Part shown: piece after piece, positions 26,126 through 35,052 of the stretch
Numbering within the stretch: position 1 is the first letter of the stretch
Layout: every line of letters begins with the position of its first letter
Source of the DNA: Streptomyces tubercidicus
GTDB lineage: Bacteria; Actinomycetota; Actinomycetes; Streptomycetales; Streptomycetaceae
Direction of reading: 5' to 3'
Length of the DNA: 64,000 bases
Assembly: GCF_027497495.1 (NCBI RefSeq)
Contig: NZ_CP114205.1
Coordinates: 2,976,001 to 3,040,000 of the forward strand
Program-made: the position numbers and the translations under genes
The notes under the pieces: generated by a model
Database searches by the model: none
Seen by the model: the letters and a program-made list of their open reading frames with translations, nothing else
What the model was told of the DNA's origin: nothing

Positions 26126-26433
26126 GAAACTGACAGTAACGCCAACGACCGTCTGTTTTCAGCAGGTTGCACCAATTAACGGAAGTTCTGCGCACCGCGG
26201 AGCGTGACGTGGTATGCGGTCTGCATATGTCGTTCGGATGCCGGACCACGGGGCGCAACGATCGGCTTGACCCCTGGTCAGTCGGCCTGAGGCGCGCGGC
26301 GACCACCGGCCGGTGCGTAAACCGGACACCGCCCCGCGCCGGCACGTTTCATCCCAAGTGCTCACCGGTGGCACAAAGAATCGACCGTGGCCGTCCTCCG
26401 CTTGCCGCACACCGACGGGCGCACTGACCGGGG
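26126..26433 (-). promoter_or_regulatory. 308-bp non-coding region upstream of the DeoR-family gene
   Basis: No gene is seen. The part near the DeoR start (26100-26190) is relatively AT-rich, for example around GTCTGTTTTCAGC at 26152, which fits its promoter. No copy of the nucleoside-gene palindrome is present. Confidence 0.4.
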
Positions 26434-27879
26434 CTACTCGCTGTCCGCCTTGCGCGAGTGCAGCTGGCGGGCGACCTCGGCGATCGAACCGGACAGCGAC
26501 GGATAGACCGTGAAGGCATTGGCGATCTGCTCGACGGTCAGATTGTTGTCGACCGCGATCGAGATGGGATGGATCAGCTCACTGGCGCGCGGGGAGACGA
26601 CCACACCGCCGACGACGATGCCGGTGCCGGGGCGGCAGAACAGCTTCACGAAGCCGTCGCGGATGCCCTGCATCTTGGCCCGCGGGTTGCGCAGCAGCGG
26701 GAGCTTCACGACCCGGGCGTCGATCTTGCCGCTGTCGACATCGGCCTGGGAGTAACCGACCGTGGCGATCTCCGGGTCGGTGAAGACGTTGGCGGAGACC
26801 GTCTTGAGGTTCAGCGGGGTGACCGCGTCACCGAGGAAGTGGTACATCGCGATCCGGCCCTGCATCGCGGCGACGGACGCCAGCGCGAAGATGCCGGTGC
26901 AGTCGCCGGCCGCGTACACGCCCTGGGCGCTGGTGCGGGAGACCTTGTCGGTCCAGATGTGGCCGGACTCCTTGAGCTTGACGCCGGCCGCTTCCAGGCC
27001 GATGCCCTCGGTGTTGGGGATGGAGCCGACCGCCATCAGGCAGTGCGTACCGGAGATCGTGCGGCCGTCGGCCAGCGTGACCTCGACGCGGTCGCCGACC
27101 CGTTTGGCGGACTGGGCCCGGGAGCGCGACATGACGTTCATGCCGCGGCGGCGGAAGACGTCCTCCAGGACGGCGGCGGCGTCCGGGTCCTCACCCGGGA
27201 GCACGCGGTCGCGGGAGGAGACGAGGGTGACGCGGGAGCCGAGCGCCTGGTAGGCACCGGCGAACTCGGCGCCGGTGACACCCGAACCGACCACGATCAG
27301 CTCTTCGGGCAGCTCGTCGAGGTCGTAGACCTGCGTCCAGTTCAGGATCCGCTCACCGTCGGGGAGCGCGTCCGGGATCTCGCGGGGGTGCGCGCCGGTG
27401 GCGATCAGCACCGCGTCCGCGATCAGCCCCTCGGAGGTGCCGTCGGCGGCGGTGACCGTGACCTTGCGGGAGCCGTCCGGCGCCTGGCCCGGCTCCAGCC
27501 GCCCGCGGCCGCGCATGACCCGGCCGCCGGCGCGGGTCACGGAGGCGGTGATGTCATGCGACTGGGCGAGCGCGAGCCGCTTGACCCGTCGGTTGACCTT
27601 GCCGAGGTCGACGCCGACGACCCGGGCGGGCCGGTCCACATGCGGCGTGTCGTCCTCGACGATGATGCCCAGCTCCTCGTACGAGGAGTCGAAGGTCGTC
27701 ATCACCTCGGCCGTGGCGATCAGCGTCTTCGACGGCACGCAGTCGGTCAGCACCGACGCCCCGCCCAGACCGTCGCAGTCGACGACGGTCACCTCCGCGC
27801 CGAGAGAAGCCGCCACCAGGGCCGCTTCGTAGCCGCCGGGTCCACCACCGATGATCACGATCCGAGTCACGTACTCCAT
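26434..27879 (-). CDS. lpdA: NAD(P)H-quinone dehydrogenase (LpdA-type flavoprotein)
   Basis: 481 residues with the disulfide-reductase fold: FAD loop RIVIIGGGPGGYEAA, second dinucleotide loop VVGSGVTGAEFAGAYQ, FAD segment GVYAAGDCTG and the dimer interface. The region that holds the redox-active CxxxxC in dihydrolipoamide dehydrogenases reads ASVLTDCVPSK here, so one of the two Cys is missing (Ser42/Cys47). That is the hallmark of LpdA of M. tuberculosis (Rv3303c), which reduces quinones and has no dihydrolipoamide activity. Start: ATG at 27879; a GTG at 27870 with GGAG upstream is an alternative. Confidence 0.9.
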   Translation of the reverse strand: MEYVTRIVIIGGGPGGYEAALVAASLGAEVTVVDCDGLGGASVLTDCVPSKTLIATAEVMTTFDSSYEELGIIVEDDTPHVDRPARVVGVDLGKVNRRVKRLALAQSHDITASVTRAGGRVMRGRGRLEPGQAPDGSRKVTVTAADGTSEGLIADAVLIATGAHPREIPDALPDGERILNWTQVYDLDELPEELIVVGSGVTGAEFAGAYQALGSRVTLVSSRDRVLPGEDPDAAAVLEDVFRRRGMNVMSRSRAQSAKRVGDRVEVTLADGRTISGTHCLMAVGSIPNTEGIGLEAAGVKLKESGHIWTDKVSRTSAQGVYAAGDCTGIFALASVAAMQGRIAMYHFLGDAVTPLNLKTVSANVFTDPEIATVGYSQADVDSGKIDARVVKLPLLRNPRAKMQGIRDGFVKLFCRPGTGIVVGGVVVSPRASELIHPISIAVDNNLTVEQIANAFTVYPSLSGSIAEVARQLHSRKADSE

Positions 27880-28018
27880 TGTCCCGCACGCCCGTACGTC
27901 ACTCTCGCCCGGGGGCGCCCTCCGTCCTGGAGGGGCGGCGGAGCGCGCTCCACCAGGTCTCCCGTCCGGACCTCCGGTACCACGAGCCCGACGGGCAACC
28001 TCCCGTACCCTCGGAACC

Positions 28019-28456
28019 ATGTCGCTCTACGCCGCGTACGCCGGCAACCTCGACGCGCGGCTGATGTCCCGCCGCGCACCGCACTCGCCGCTGCGCGGCA
28101 CCGGCTGGCTCAGCGGCTGGCGGCTCACCTTCGGCGGCGAGCAGATGGGCTGGGAAGGCGCGCTGGCGACGGTCGTCGAATCGCCCGGCTCCCAGCTCTT
28201 CGTCGCGCTCTACGACATCGCGCCCATGGACGAGGAGTCCATGGACCGCTGGGAGGGCGTCGGCATGGACATCTACCGCCGGATGCGGGTGCGGGTGCAC
28301 ACCCTCGAAGGCGACGAGGCGGCGTGGATCTACGTCCTCAACGGCTATGAGGGCGGTCTGCCGTCGGCCCGCTACCTGGGCGAGATCGCGGATGCCGCGG
28401 AGTCGGCGGGCGCGCCGCACGACTATGTGATGGAGCTGCGCAAGCGGCCTTGCTGA
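28019..28456 (+). CDS. Gamma-glutamylcyclotransferase-fold protein
   Basis: 145 residues. The family opening YAAYAGNLDARLMSRRAP (the YGSN-like loop is AAYAGNL) and the later GWEGALATVV and MERWEG-like MDRWEGVGMDIYRR blocks fit the GGCT/AIG2-like fold. The acidic catalytic residue cannot be assigned with certainty. TACCCT at 28006-28011 is seven bases before the ATG, so the mRNA is probably leaderless. It is divergent from the quinone reductase gene. Confidence 0.85.
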   Translation: MSLYAAYAGNLDARLMSRRAPHSPLRGTGWLSGWRLTFGGEQMGWEGALATVVESPGSQLFVALYDIAPMDEESMDRWEGVGMDIYRRMRVRVHTLEGDEAAWIYVLNGYEGGLPSARYLGEIADAAESAGAPHDYVMELRKRPC

Positions 28457-28599
28457 CGGGACGGCCCGGCGCGGCTGCCGGTTCCGGCCATGGGCGGGCA
28501 CGGCCGGGCACGCCGCCGTACGGGTGTCGCGACGCGCCCGGGAGCCCGCCTTTGGCAGATGCCACAACCATGCGATCCCAGCACCGTGAGCAGCGACAT

Positions 28600-28611
28600 C
28601 TACGCGCGTAG
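28600..28611. promoter_or_regulatory. Nucleoside-regulon operator before purine nucleoside phosphorylase
   Basis: Perfect palindrome CTACGCGCGTAG. It sits 12 bases upstream of the TACCCT box (28624-28629) that serves the leaderless GTG at 28637, so it covers the -35 region. The same 12-mer occurs before deoC and add. Confidence 0.8.
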
Positions 28612-28636
28612 GGCATTACCGGCTACCCTCGTCCGC

Positions 28637-29458
28637 GTGAACGCATCTGTTACTCCGGACATCGCGCGCGACCCCCAGGGTGCCGCCGCCGACGCCGCCG
28701 CCCGTCTGCGTGAGCTGACCGGCGCCGAGACCCATGACGTCGCCCTGGTGATGGGCTCCGGCTGGGCTCCGGCCGCCGAGGCCCTGGGCGCGCCCGAGCA
28801 CGAATTCCCCGTCACCGAGCTGCCCGGATTCCCGGCGCCGGCCGTCGCCGGGCACGGCGGCACGATCCGCTCGTACCAGGTGGGTGCGAAGCGGGCGCTG
28901 GTCTTCCTGGGCCGTACCCACTACTACGAAGGCCGCGGGGTCGCCGCGGTCGCGCACGGCGTCCGTACCGCCGTGGCGGCCGGCTGCAAGACCGTGGTGC
29001 TCACCAACGGGTGCGGCGGTCTGCGCGAGGGCATGCGCCCCGGCCAGCCGGTCCTGATCAGCGACCACCTCAACCTGACCGCCACCTCCCCGATCGTCGG
29101 CGCGAACTTCGTCGACCTGACGGACCTGTACTCGCCGCGGCTGCGCGCGCTGTGCAAGGAGGTCGACCCGAGCCTGGAGGAGGGCGTCTACGCCCAGTTC
29201 CCCGGCCCGCACTACGAGACCCCGGCCGAGATCAAGATGATCCGGACCCTGGGCGCCGACCTGGTCGGCATGTCCACGGTCCTGGAGGCCATCGCGGCGC
29301 GCGAGGCCGGCGCCGAGGTGCTCGGGCTGTCTCTGGTGACGAACCTCGCCGCCGGTATGACGGGCGAGCCGCTCAACCACGAAGAGGTGCTGCAGGCCGG
29401 CCGCGACTCCGCGACCCGGATGGGCAGCCTGCTCGCCCAGGTGCTCGGCAAGCTCTGA
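28637..29458 (+). CDS. deoD: Purine nucleoside phosphorylase
   Basis: 273 residues of the trimeric PNP-II class: [14 protein letters not shown], the GRTHYYEG block, [12 protein letters not shown], and [26 protein letters not shown], with the Asn-bearing TNLAAGM block near the end. It splits purine (deoxy)nucleosides with phosphate into base and (deoxy)ribose-1-phosphate. The start is the GTG at 28637, seven bases after TACCCT (28624-28629), which implies a leaderless message. The operator palindrome upstream links it to deoC, add and deoA. The symbol is functional and does not imply the E. coli hexameric type. Confidence 0.93.
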   Translation: MNASVTPDIARDPQGAAADAAARLRELTGAETHDVALVMGSGWAPAAEALGAPEHEFPVTELPGFPAPAVAGHGGTIRSYQVGAKRALVFLGRTHYYEGRGVAAVAHGVRTAVAAGCKTVVLTNGCGGLREGMRPGQPVLISDHLNLTATSPIVGANFVDLTDLYSPRLRALCKEVDPSLEEGVYAQFPGPHYETPAEIKMIRTLGADLVGMSTVLEAIAAREAGAEVLGLSLVTNLAAGMTGEPLNHEEVLQAGRDSATRMGSLLAQVLGKL

Positions 29459-29751
29459 GCCCCCGCGGCGCCCCGGCGCCGCACCGGACGACGACGGCTG
29501 ACGGCCACGGCGGGTGCCCCGTACCCGCCGGGCCGCCCCGCCGCCGTCACCGCCGTACCGGTCCTGTCGGCTGTCCGCCGGTCCCCCGCCGCGCGGCGCG
29601 GACCGCCCCCGCGCGCTGCCATCCAGTGGCATTGGCCGGTTTCACGGCTCCCCCTACCCGCGTACCGGGTATGCGTGACGAGCCGAGAGGGCTCTGCCTC
29701 CTCAGCCGTCCCCAGCGCGCCCCCACCCGTATCCACCCTCAGGAGCATCAC

Positions 29752-31434
29752 GTGGCTACCGATCCCGCGGAGCTGATCAACCGGGCCCAGACCTGGCTGG
29801 CCGAGGACCCCGACCCGGAGACCCGGGACGAGCTCGCCAAGCTCATCGACGCCGAGGACACCGACGAGCTGGCCGCCCGGTTCGCCGGCACCCTCCAGTT
29901 CGGCACCGCCGGGCTGCGCGGCGAGCTGGGCGCGGGCCCGATGCGGATGAACCGCTCCGTGGTCATCCGGGCGGCGGCCGGCCTCGCCGGGTACCTCAAG
30001 GCGCAGGGCGACGGCTCGGGCCTGGTCGTCATCGGCTACGACGCACGGCACAAGAGCGCCGACTTCGCCCGTGACACGGCGGCCGTGATGGTCGGCGCGG
30101 GTCTGCGCGCCGCGCTGCTGCCGCGCCCGCTGCCCACCCCGGTCCTGGCGTTCGCGATAAGGCACCTGGGCGCGGTGGCCGGTGTCGAGGTCACCGCCAG
30201 CCACAACCCGCCGCGCGACAACGGCTACAAGGTCTACCTGGGCGACGGCTCCCAGATCGTGCCGCCCGCGGACGACGAGATCGCCGACCAGATCGCCGCG
30301 GTCGGCCCGCTGGCCGGCGTACCGCGCCCCGAGGCCGGCTGGGAAACCCTCGACGAGGCGGTCCTGAACGCCTATCTGGCGCGTACGGACGCGGTACTGA
30401 CGCCCGGCTCCCCCCGGGACACCAAGGTCGTCTACACACCCCTGCACGGCGTCGGCCGGGACACCCTCGTCGCCGCCTTCGCACGGGCCGGATTCCCGGC
30501 GCCGGTCATCGTCGCGGAACAGGCCGAGCCGGACCCGGACTTCCCGACGGTCGCCTTCCCCAACCCGGAGGAGCCGGGCGCGATGGACCTGGCGTTCGCC
30601 ACCGCCCGTGCGCAGGGCGCGGGTGAGGTCGACATCGTCATCGCCAACGACCCCGACGCGGACCGCTGCGCCGTCGCCGTCCCCGCCCCCGGCACGCCGG
30701 ACGGCTGGCGGATGCTGCGCGGCGACGAGGTCGGCGCGCTGCTCGCCGCCCACCTGGTGAGCAAGCAGGCGAACGGCACCTTCGCGACGACGATCGTCTC
30801 CTCCCAGCTGCTGTCCCGTATCGCGGCCGCCGCTTCCCTCCCGTACGAGGAGACGCTGACCGGCTTCAAGTGGCTGGCCCGGGTGGACGGTCTGCGGTAC
30901 GCGTTCGAGGAGGCGCTCGGCTACTGCGTCGACCCGGAGGGCGTACGCGACAAGGACGGCGTCACCGCGGCCCTGCTGATCACCGAGCTGGCCGCGGAAC
31001 TCAAGCGGTCCGGCCGCACCCTCAGCGACCTGCTGGACGACCTCGCGCTGGAATTCGGGCTGCACGCCACCGACCAGCTCTCGGTCCGGGTCGAGGACCT
31101 GTCGCTGATCGCCGACGCGATGCGCAGGCTGCGCGCACAGCCGCCGACCGCGCTGGCGGGCCTGTCCGTGACCCGGGCCGACGATCTGACGCAGGGCACG
31201 GAGACGCTGCCGCCGACCGACGGGCTGCGCTACTACCTGTCCGGTTCGCCGGAGTCCGGGGTCGAGGCCGCCCGCGTGGTGGTCCGCCCCAGCGGCACCG
31301 AGCCCAAGCTCAAGTGCTACCTGGAGGTCGTGGTCCCGGTGACCTCGCCCCAGTCCCTGCCAAAGGCCCGTACGAAGGCCGCGGCGGCGCTGGCGTCGAT
31401 CAAGCGGGATCTGGCGGAGGCGGCGGGGATCTGA
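29752..31434 (+). CDS. Phospho-sugar mutase (phosphomannomutase / phosphopentomutase type)
   Basis: 560 residues of the alpha-D-phosphohexomutase superfamily. Phosphoserine loop VEVTASHNPPRDNGYKVY, metal loop ANDPDADRCAVAV, sugar loop FEEALGYCVDPEGV and phosphate loop VVRPSGTEPKLKCYL are all present. The layout is that of the PGM2-like group, many members of which act as phosphopentomutases. Lying between purine nucleoside phosphorylase and deoC, it is the natural candidate to turn (deoxy)ribose-1-phosphate into the 5-phosphate, since no classical deoB is seen. It starts at the GTG 29752 with AGGAG upstream. The 290 bp before it hold no gene. Confidence 0.9.
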   Translation: MATDPAELINRAQTWLAEDPDPETRDELAKLIDAEDTDELAARFAGTLQFGTAGLRGELGAGPMRMNRSVVIRAAAGLAGYLKAQGDGSGLVVIGYDARHKSADFARDTAAVMVGAGLRAALLPRPLPTPVLAFAIRHLGAVAGVEVTASHNPPRDNGYKVYLGDGSQIVPPADDEIADQIAAVGPLAGVPRPEAGWETLDEAVLNAYLARTDAVLTPGSPRDTKVVYTPLHGVGRDTLVAAFARAGFPAPVIVAEQAEPDPDFPTVAFPNPEEPGAMDLAFATARAQGAGEVDIVIANDPDADRCAVAVPAPGTPDGWRMLRGDEVGALLAAHLVSKQANGTFATTIVSSQLLSRIAAAASLPYEETLTGFKWLARVDGLRYAFEEALGYCVDPEGVRDKDGVTAALLITELAAELKRSGRTLSDLLDDLALEFGLHATDQLSVRVEDLSLIADAMRRLRAQPPTALAGLSVTRADDLTQGTETLPPTDGLRYYLSGSPESGVEAARVVVRPSGTEPKLKCYLEVVVPVTSPQSLPKARTKAAAALASIKRDLAEAAGI

Positions 31435-31781
31435 GGGGCGGCGGGGGCTGACGCTCGCGTCTGCGCGAGGCCGCTGCGGAGCCGTACGACGCCGTACGCT
31501 CCGCGCCTCTGCCGCTCAGGCTGCCGCTGCCTCCAGCGCTGCCGATGCCTCTGCCCCTGGCCCTGCTCCTCAGCTTCCGCACCTCACCTCTACACCCGCC
31601 CACCCCCCGAAGGGGGGTGGGCGGCGGGGAAACAACAACACCGGGGTGGGCGGCGGGGAAACAACCCTGGGGCGCGCGCCAATACCTGGCCCCCACCACG
31701 GCCCGAGGCTCCCGACTCTGGCCGCAACCACAGCCCGAGGCTCCCGCCCCGAAGCCCAGCCCCAGACCCAGGCTCAGCCCC
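31435..31781. other. 347-bp C-rich non-coding stretch with a small direct repeat
   Basis: Between the convergent mutase and PH-domain genes. GGGTGGGCGGCGGGGAAACA occurs twice (~31615 and ~31645) and CCGAGGCTCCCG twice (~31703 and ~31735). No gene is supported. Confidence 0.6.
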
Positions 31782-32405
31782 TTAAACCGCCACCATCACC
31801 GCCACCCCCACCGCCCCCACCACCATCGGCACCAGAACCCCGTACGCCCACCGCACCACCGGCTCCCCCTGGGCGCTCTCTCGGTGGGCGGCGCGCTCCT
31901 TGAGGTCGCGGAGCTCGTCGAGGGACTGGTCGGCCATGGCGCGCGGCACCGGGCCGGTGTCGGCGTTCAGCCCGAAGCGGGGCCGGGGCGCGGAGCCGCG
32001 GGCCGCCTGGCGGCTGACCTTCTTGCGCTGCCGCAGCGAGACCGGGATGGCCCACAACTGGTACTTGCCGCCGCTGGTGAACACCTCGGCGGAGAACGCC
32101 GCCCGCAGGTCCTCCACCGCGCCCCACGGCAGCGTGATCGTGCGGAACGGATTCCGCACCGTCAGCCGGTCCTCGCCCGCCCTGACCAGCGGCCGCAGGG
32201 TGAAGGCGAACACCAGCGGCACCCCGAGGAGCAGCGCGAACAGCGCGGTGAGCTTGGTGTGCGGGACGCCGCGCAGCAGTGCGTCGCCGCCGAGCCAGAG
32301 TCCGAGCAGGAGGAGCAGTGCGCCGCCGACGAGGGCCGCGGGCGAGCGGTAGCTGCGCTCCGCGTACTGCTGCTGAGGCGGGGTGGTCCGGTCCTGGCTC
32401 GTCAT
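31782..32405 (-). CDS. PH-domain membrane protein
   Basis: 207 residues. Two N-terminal helices (AALVGGALLLLLGLWLGG; LTALFALLLGVPLVFAF) are followed by a bacterial PH-like domain (EDRLTVRNPFRTITLPWGAVEDLRAAFSAEVFTSGG, KYQLWAIPVSL) and a third helix at the C-terminus (YGVLVPMVVGAVGVAVMVAV). The WxxV/DLR pattern is that of the bPH_6 family seen in actinobacterial membrane proteins. Function unknown. The ATG at 32405 (MTSQDR) was chosen because upstream sequence is not protein-like. It is divergent from deoC. Confidence 0.85.
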   Translation of the reverse strand: MTSQDRTTPPQQQYAERSYRSPAALVGGALLLLLGLWLGGDALLRGVPHTKLTALFALLLGVPLVFAFTLRPLVRAGEDRLTVRNPFRTITLPWGAVEDLRAAFSAEVFTSGGKYQLWAIPVSLRQRKKVSRQAARGSAPRPRFGLNADTGPVPRAMADQSLDELRDLKERAAHRESAQGEPVVRWAYGVLVPMVVGAVGVAVMVAV

Positions 32406-32587
32406 GAGGCCGATTCTGCCTGACCGTCCGGATGCCGGACATTGCGTTACGGCATCATTCGGGCACGGAGTGCGGGCGCATCGCGGCCAGTTACGGCGGT
32501 CCCGCCCGGCGCCCCCACCGGGCACGCTGCCGGGATCGGCGCCGTCCACCCGGCCGGATTCGGACGGCCGAAGGGGATGACATGGTG

Positions 32588-32599
32588 CTACGCGCGTAG
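32588..32599. promoter_or_regulatory. Nucleoside-regulon operator at the deoC promoter
   Basis: Perfect palindrome CTACGCGCGTAG, one base upstream of TATGCT (32601-32606), the -10 box of the leaderless deoC GTG at 32613. Binding here would cover the spacer and -35 region. Confidence 0.85.
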
Positions 32600-32612
32600 A
32601 TATGCTCCCCTC

Positions 32613-33614
32613 GTGACCATGCCCATCACTGTTCCCGCATACGGCAAGGAAGCCGCGGGGCGTCTGGCGTCAATGGCGGACGTGACCGCCGACGACGGTG
32701 CGCTGCGCCGCTTCCTCCACGGCCTCCCGGGCGTCGACGCGGTCGGCCTGCAGGCCCGCGCCGCCACCCTCGGCACCCGCTCGATCAAGACGACGGCGAA
32801 GGCGTACGCCATCGATCTCGCCATCTCGATGATCGACCTGACGACCCTCGAAGGCGCGGACACCCCGGGGAAGGTCCGGGCGCTGTGCGCCAAGGGCATC
32901 CACCCCGACCCCACCGACCGCACCAGCCCCAAGGTCGCGGCGATCTGTGTCTACCCGGACATGGTCGCAACGGCCAAGGAGGCGCTGGGCGACTCCGGCA
33001 TCCATGTCGCGTCCGTCGCCACCGCCTTCCCCGCGGGCCGCGCCGCGCTGCCGGTCAAGCTCGCCGACACCCGGGACGCGGTCGCGGCCGGTGCCGACGA
33101 GATCGACATGGTGATCGACCGGGGCGCCTTCCTCTCCGGCCGCTACATGGACGTCTTCGAGGAGATCAAGGCCGTCAAGGAGGCGTGCGCCCGCCCCGAT
33201 GGCAGCGCCGCCCACCTCAAGGTCATCTTCGAGACCGGTGAGCTCCAGACGTACGACAACGTCCGCCGGGTCTCCTGGCTGGCGATGCTCGCGGGCGCCG
33301 ACTTCATCAAGACCTCGACCGGCAAGGTCGCCGTCAACGCGACCCCGCCCGTCACCCTCCTGATGCTGGAGGCGGTCCGCGACTTCCACGCCGCGACCGG
33401 TGTCCAGGTAGGGGTGAAGCCGGCCGGCGGTATCCGTACGACCAAGGACGCGATCAAGTACCTGGTCATGGTCAACGAGACGCTCGGCGAGCCCTGGCTG
33501 ACCGCCGACTGGTTCCGCTTCGGCGCCTCCAGCCTCCTCAACGACCTGCTGATGCAGCGCCAGAAGCTCAGCACCGGCCGCTACTCCGGCCCCGACTACG
33601 TCACGGTGGACTGA
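32613..33614 (+). CDS. deoC: Deoxyribose-phosphate aldolase
   Basis: 333 residues. It cleaves 2-deoxyribose-5-phosphate to glyceraldehyde-3-phosphate and acetaldehyde. The Schiff-base Lys is in GADFIKTSTGK, the second Lys in VGVKPAGGIRT, and the Asp in DEIDMVIDRG. It is longer at the N-terminus than the E. coli enzyme, as in other actinobacteria. The GTG at 32613 lies six bases after TATGCT and is probably leaderless; the ATG two codons later is an alternative. The aldehyde dehydrogenase pair follows 7 bp after its stop, likely one operon that removes the acetaldehyde. Confidence 0.95.
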   Translation: MTMPITVPAYGKEAAGRLASMADVTADDGALRRFLHGLPGVDAVGLQARAATLGTRSIKTTAKAYAIDLAISMIDLTTLEGADTPGKVRALCAKGIHPDPTDRTSPKVAAICVYPDMVATAKEALGDSGIHVASVATAFPAGRAALPVKLADTRDAVAAGADEIDMVIDRGAFLSGRYMDVFEEIKAVKEACARPDGSAAHLKVIFETGELQTYDNVRRVSWLAMLAGADFIKTSTGKVAVNATPPVTLLMLEAVRDFHAATGVQVGVKPAGGIRTTKDAIKYLVMVNETLGEPWLTADWFRFGASSLLNDLLMQRQKLSTGRYSGPDYVTVD

Positions 33615-33621
33615 GGCTCCC

Positions 33622-35052
33622 ATGACCTTCGATTACGCACCCGCACCCGAGTCCCGCGCGGTCGTCGACATCGCGCCGTCCTACGGCCTGTTCGTCGACG
33701 GCGAGTTCGCCCCGGCCTCCGACGGCAAGGTCTTCAAGACCGTCTCCCCGTCGACCGAGGAGGTCCTCTCCGAGGTCGCCCAGGCGAGCGCCGACGACGT
33801 CGACCGCGCCGTGAAGGCCGCTCGTAAGGCATTTGAGAAGTGGTCCGCGCTGCCCGGTGCCGAGCGGGCCAAGTACCTGTTCCGGATCGCCCGGATCATC
33901 CAGGAGCGCTCGCGCGAGCTGGCCGTGCTGGAGTCGCTCGACAACGGCAAGCCGATCCGTGAGTCCCGGGACGCCGATCTGCCGCTGGTCGCCGCGCACT
34001 TCTTCTACTACGCGGGCTGGGCCGACAAGCTCGACCACGCGGGCTACGGCGCGAACCCCCGCCCCCTGGGCGTCGCGGGCCAGGTCATCCCCTGGAACTT
34101 CCCCTTGCTGATGCTGGCGTGGAAGATCGCCCCGGCGCTGGCGACCGGCAACACGGTCGTCCTGAAGCCCGCCGAGACGACCCCGCTGTCCGCCCTGTTC
34201 TTCGCGGACATCTGCCGCCAGGCGGGCCTGCCTAAGGGCGTCGTCAACATCCTCACCGGCGACGGCTCCACCGGCGCCGCGCTGGTCGCCCACCCCGACG
34301 TCAACAAGGTGGCCTTCACCGGCTCCACCGAGGTCGGCAAGGCCATCGCCCGTACGGTCGCCGGCACCGACAAGAAGGTGACCCTGGAGCTGGGCGGCAA
34401 GGCGGCGAACATCGTCTTCGACGACGCGCCCCTGGACCAGGCCGTCGAGGGCATCGTCAACGGCATCTTCTTCAACCAGGGCCATGTCTGCTGCGCGGGC
34501 TCCCGTCTGCTGGTCCAGGAGTCGGTGGCCGACGAGGTGCTGGACGCCCTCAAGCGCCGGATGCGGACCCTGCGCGTGGGTGATCCGCTCGACAAGAACA
34601 CCGATATCGGCGCCATCAACTCCGCCGAGCAGCTGGCCCGGATCACCGCGCTGGCCGACGCGGGCGAGGCCGAGGGCGCCGAGCGCTGGTCGCCGTCCTG
34701 TGAACTCCCCACCACCGGCTACTGGTTCGCCCCGACGCTGTTCACCGGCGTCACCCAGGCGCACCGCATCGCCCGCGAGGAGATCTTCGGCCCGGTGCTC
34801 TCCGTGCTGACCTTCCGCACCCCCGCGGAGGCCGTGGAGAAGGCCAACAACACCCCGTACGGCCTCTCCGCCGGTATCTGGACGGAGAAGGGCTCGCGGA
34901 TGCTGTGGATGGCGAACCAGCTGCGCGCGGGCGTCATCTGGTCCAACACGTTCAACAAGTTCGACCCGGCCTCGCCCTTCGGCGGCTATCAGGAGTCGGG
35001 CTACGGCCGCGAGGGCGGCCGGCACGGTCTGGAGGCGTACCTCAATGTCTGA
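33622..35052 (+). CDS. Aldehyde dehydrogenase, catalytic partner
   Basis: 476 residues of the NAD(P)-dependent ALDH superfamily. Rossmann block QVIPWNFPLLMLAWKIAPALATGNTVVLKPAETTPL with the coenzyme Lys, glycine turn FTGSTEVGKAI, general-base Glu at ~255 (TLELGGKAANIVF) and catalytic Cys at ~288 (NQGHVCCAGSR). It is fully competent by motif. Located 7 bp after deoC, it probably oxidises the acetaldehyde made there. It overlaps the next ALDH-like gene by 8 bp. Confidence 0.93.
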   Translation: MTFDYAPAPESRAVVDIAPSYGLFVDGEFAPASDGKVFKTVSPSTEEVLSEVAQASADDVDRAVKAARKAFEKWSALPGAERAKYLFRIARIIQERSRELAVLESLDNGKPIRESRDADLPLVAAHFFYYAGWADKLDHAGYGANPRPLGVAGQVIPWNFPLLMLAWKIAPALATGNTVVLKPAETTPLSALFFADICRQAGLPKGVVNILTGDGSTGAALVAHPDVNKVAFTGSTEVGKAIARTVAGTDKKVTLELGGKAANIVFDDAPLDQAVEGIVNGIFFNQGHVCCAGSRLLVQESVADEVLDALKRRMRTLRVGDPLDKNTDIGAINSAEQLARITALADAGEAEGAERWSPSCELPTTGYWFAPTLFTGVTQAHRIAREEIFGPVLSVLTFRTPAEAVEKANNTPYGLSAGIWTEKGSRMLWMANQLRAGVIWSNTFNKFDPASPFGGYQESGYGREGGRHGLEAYLNV

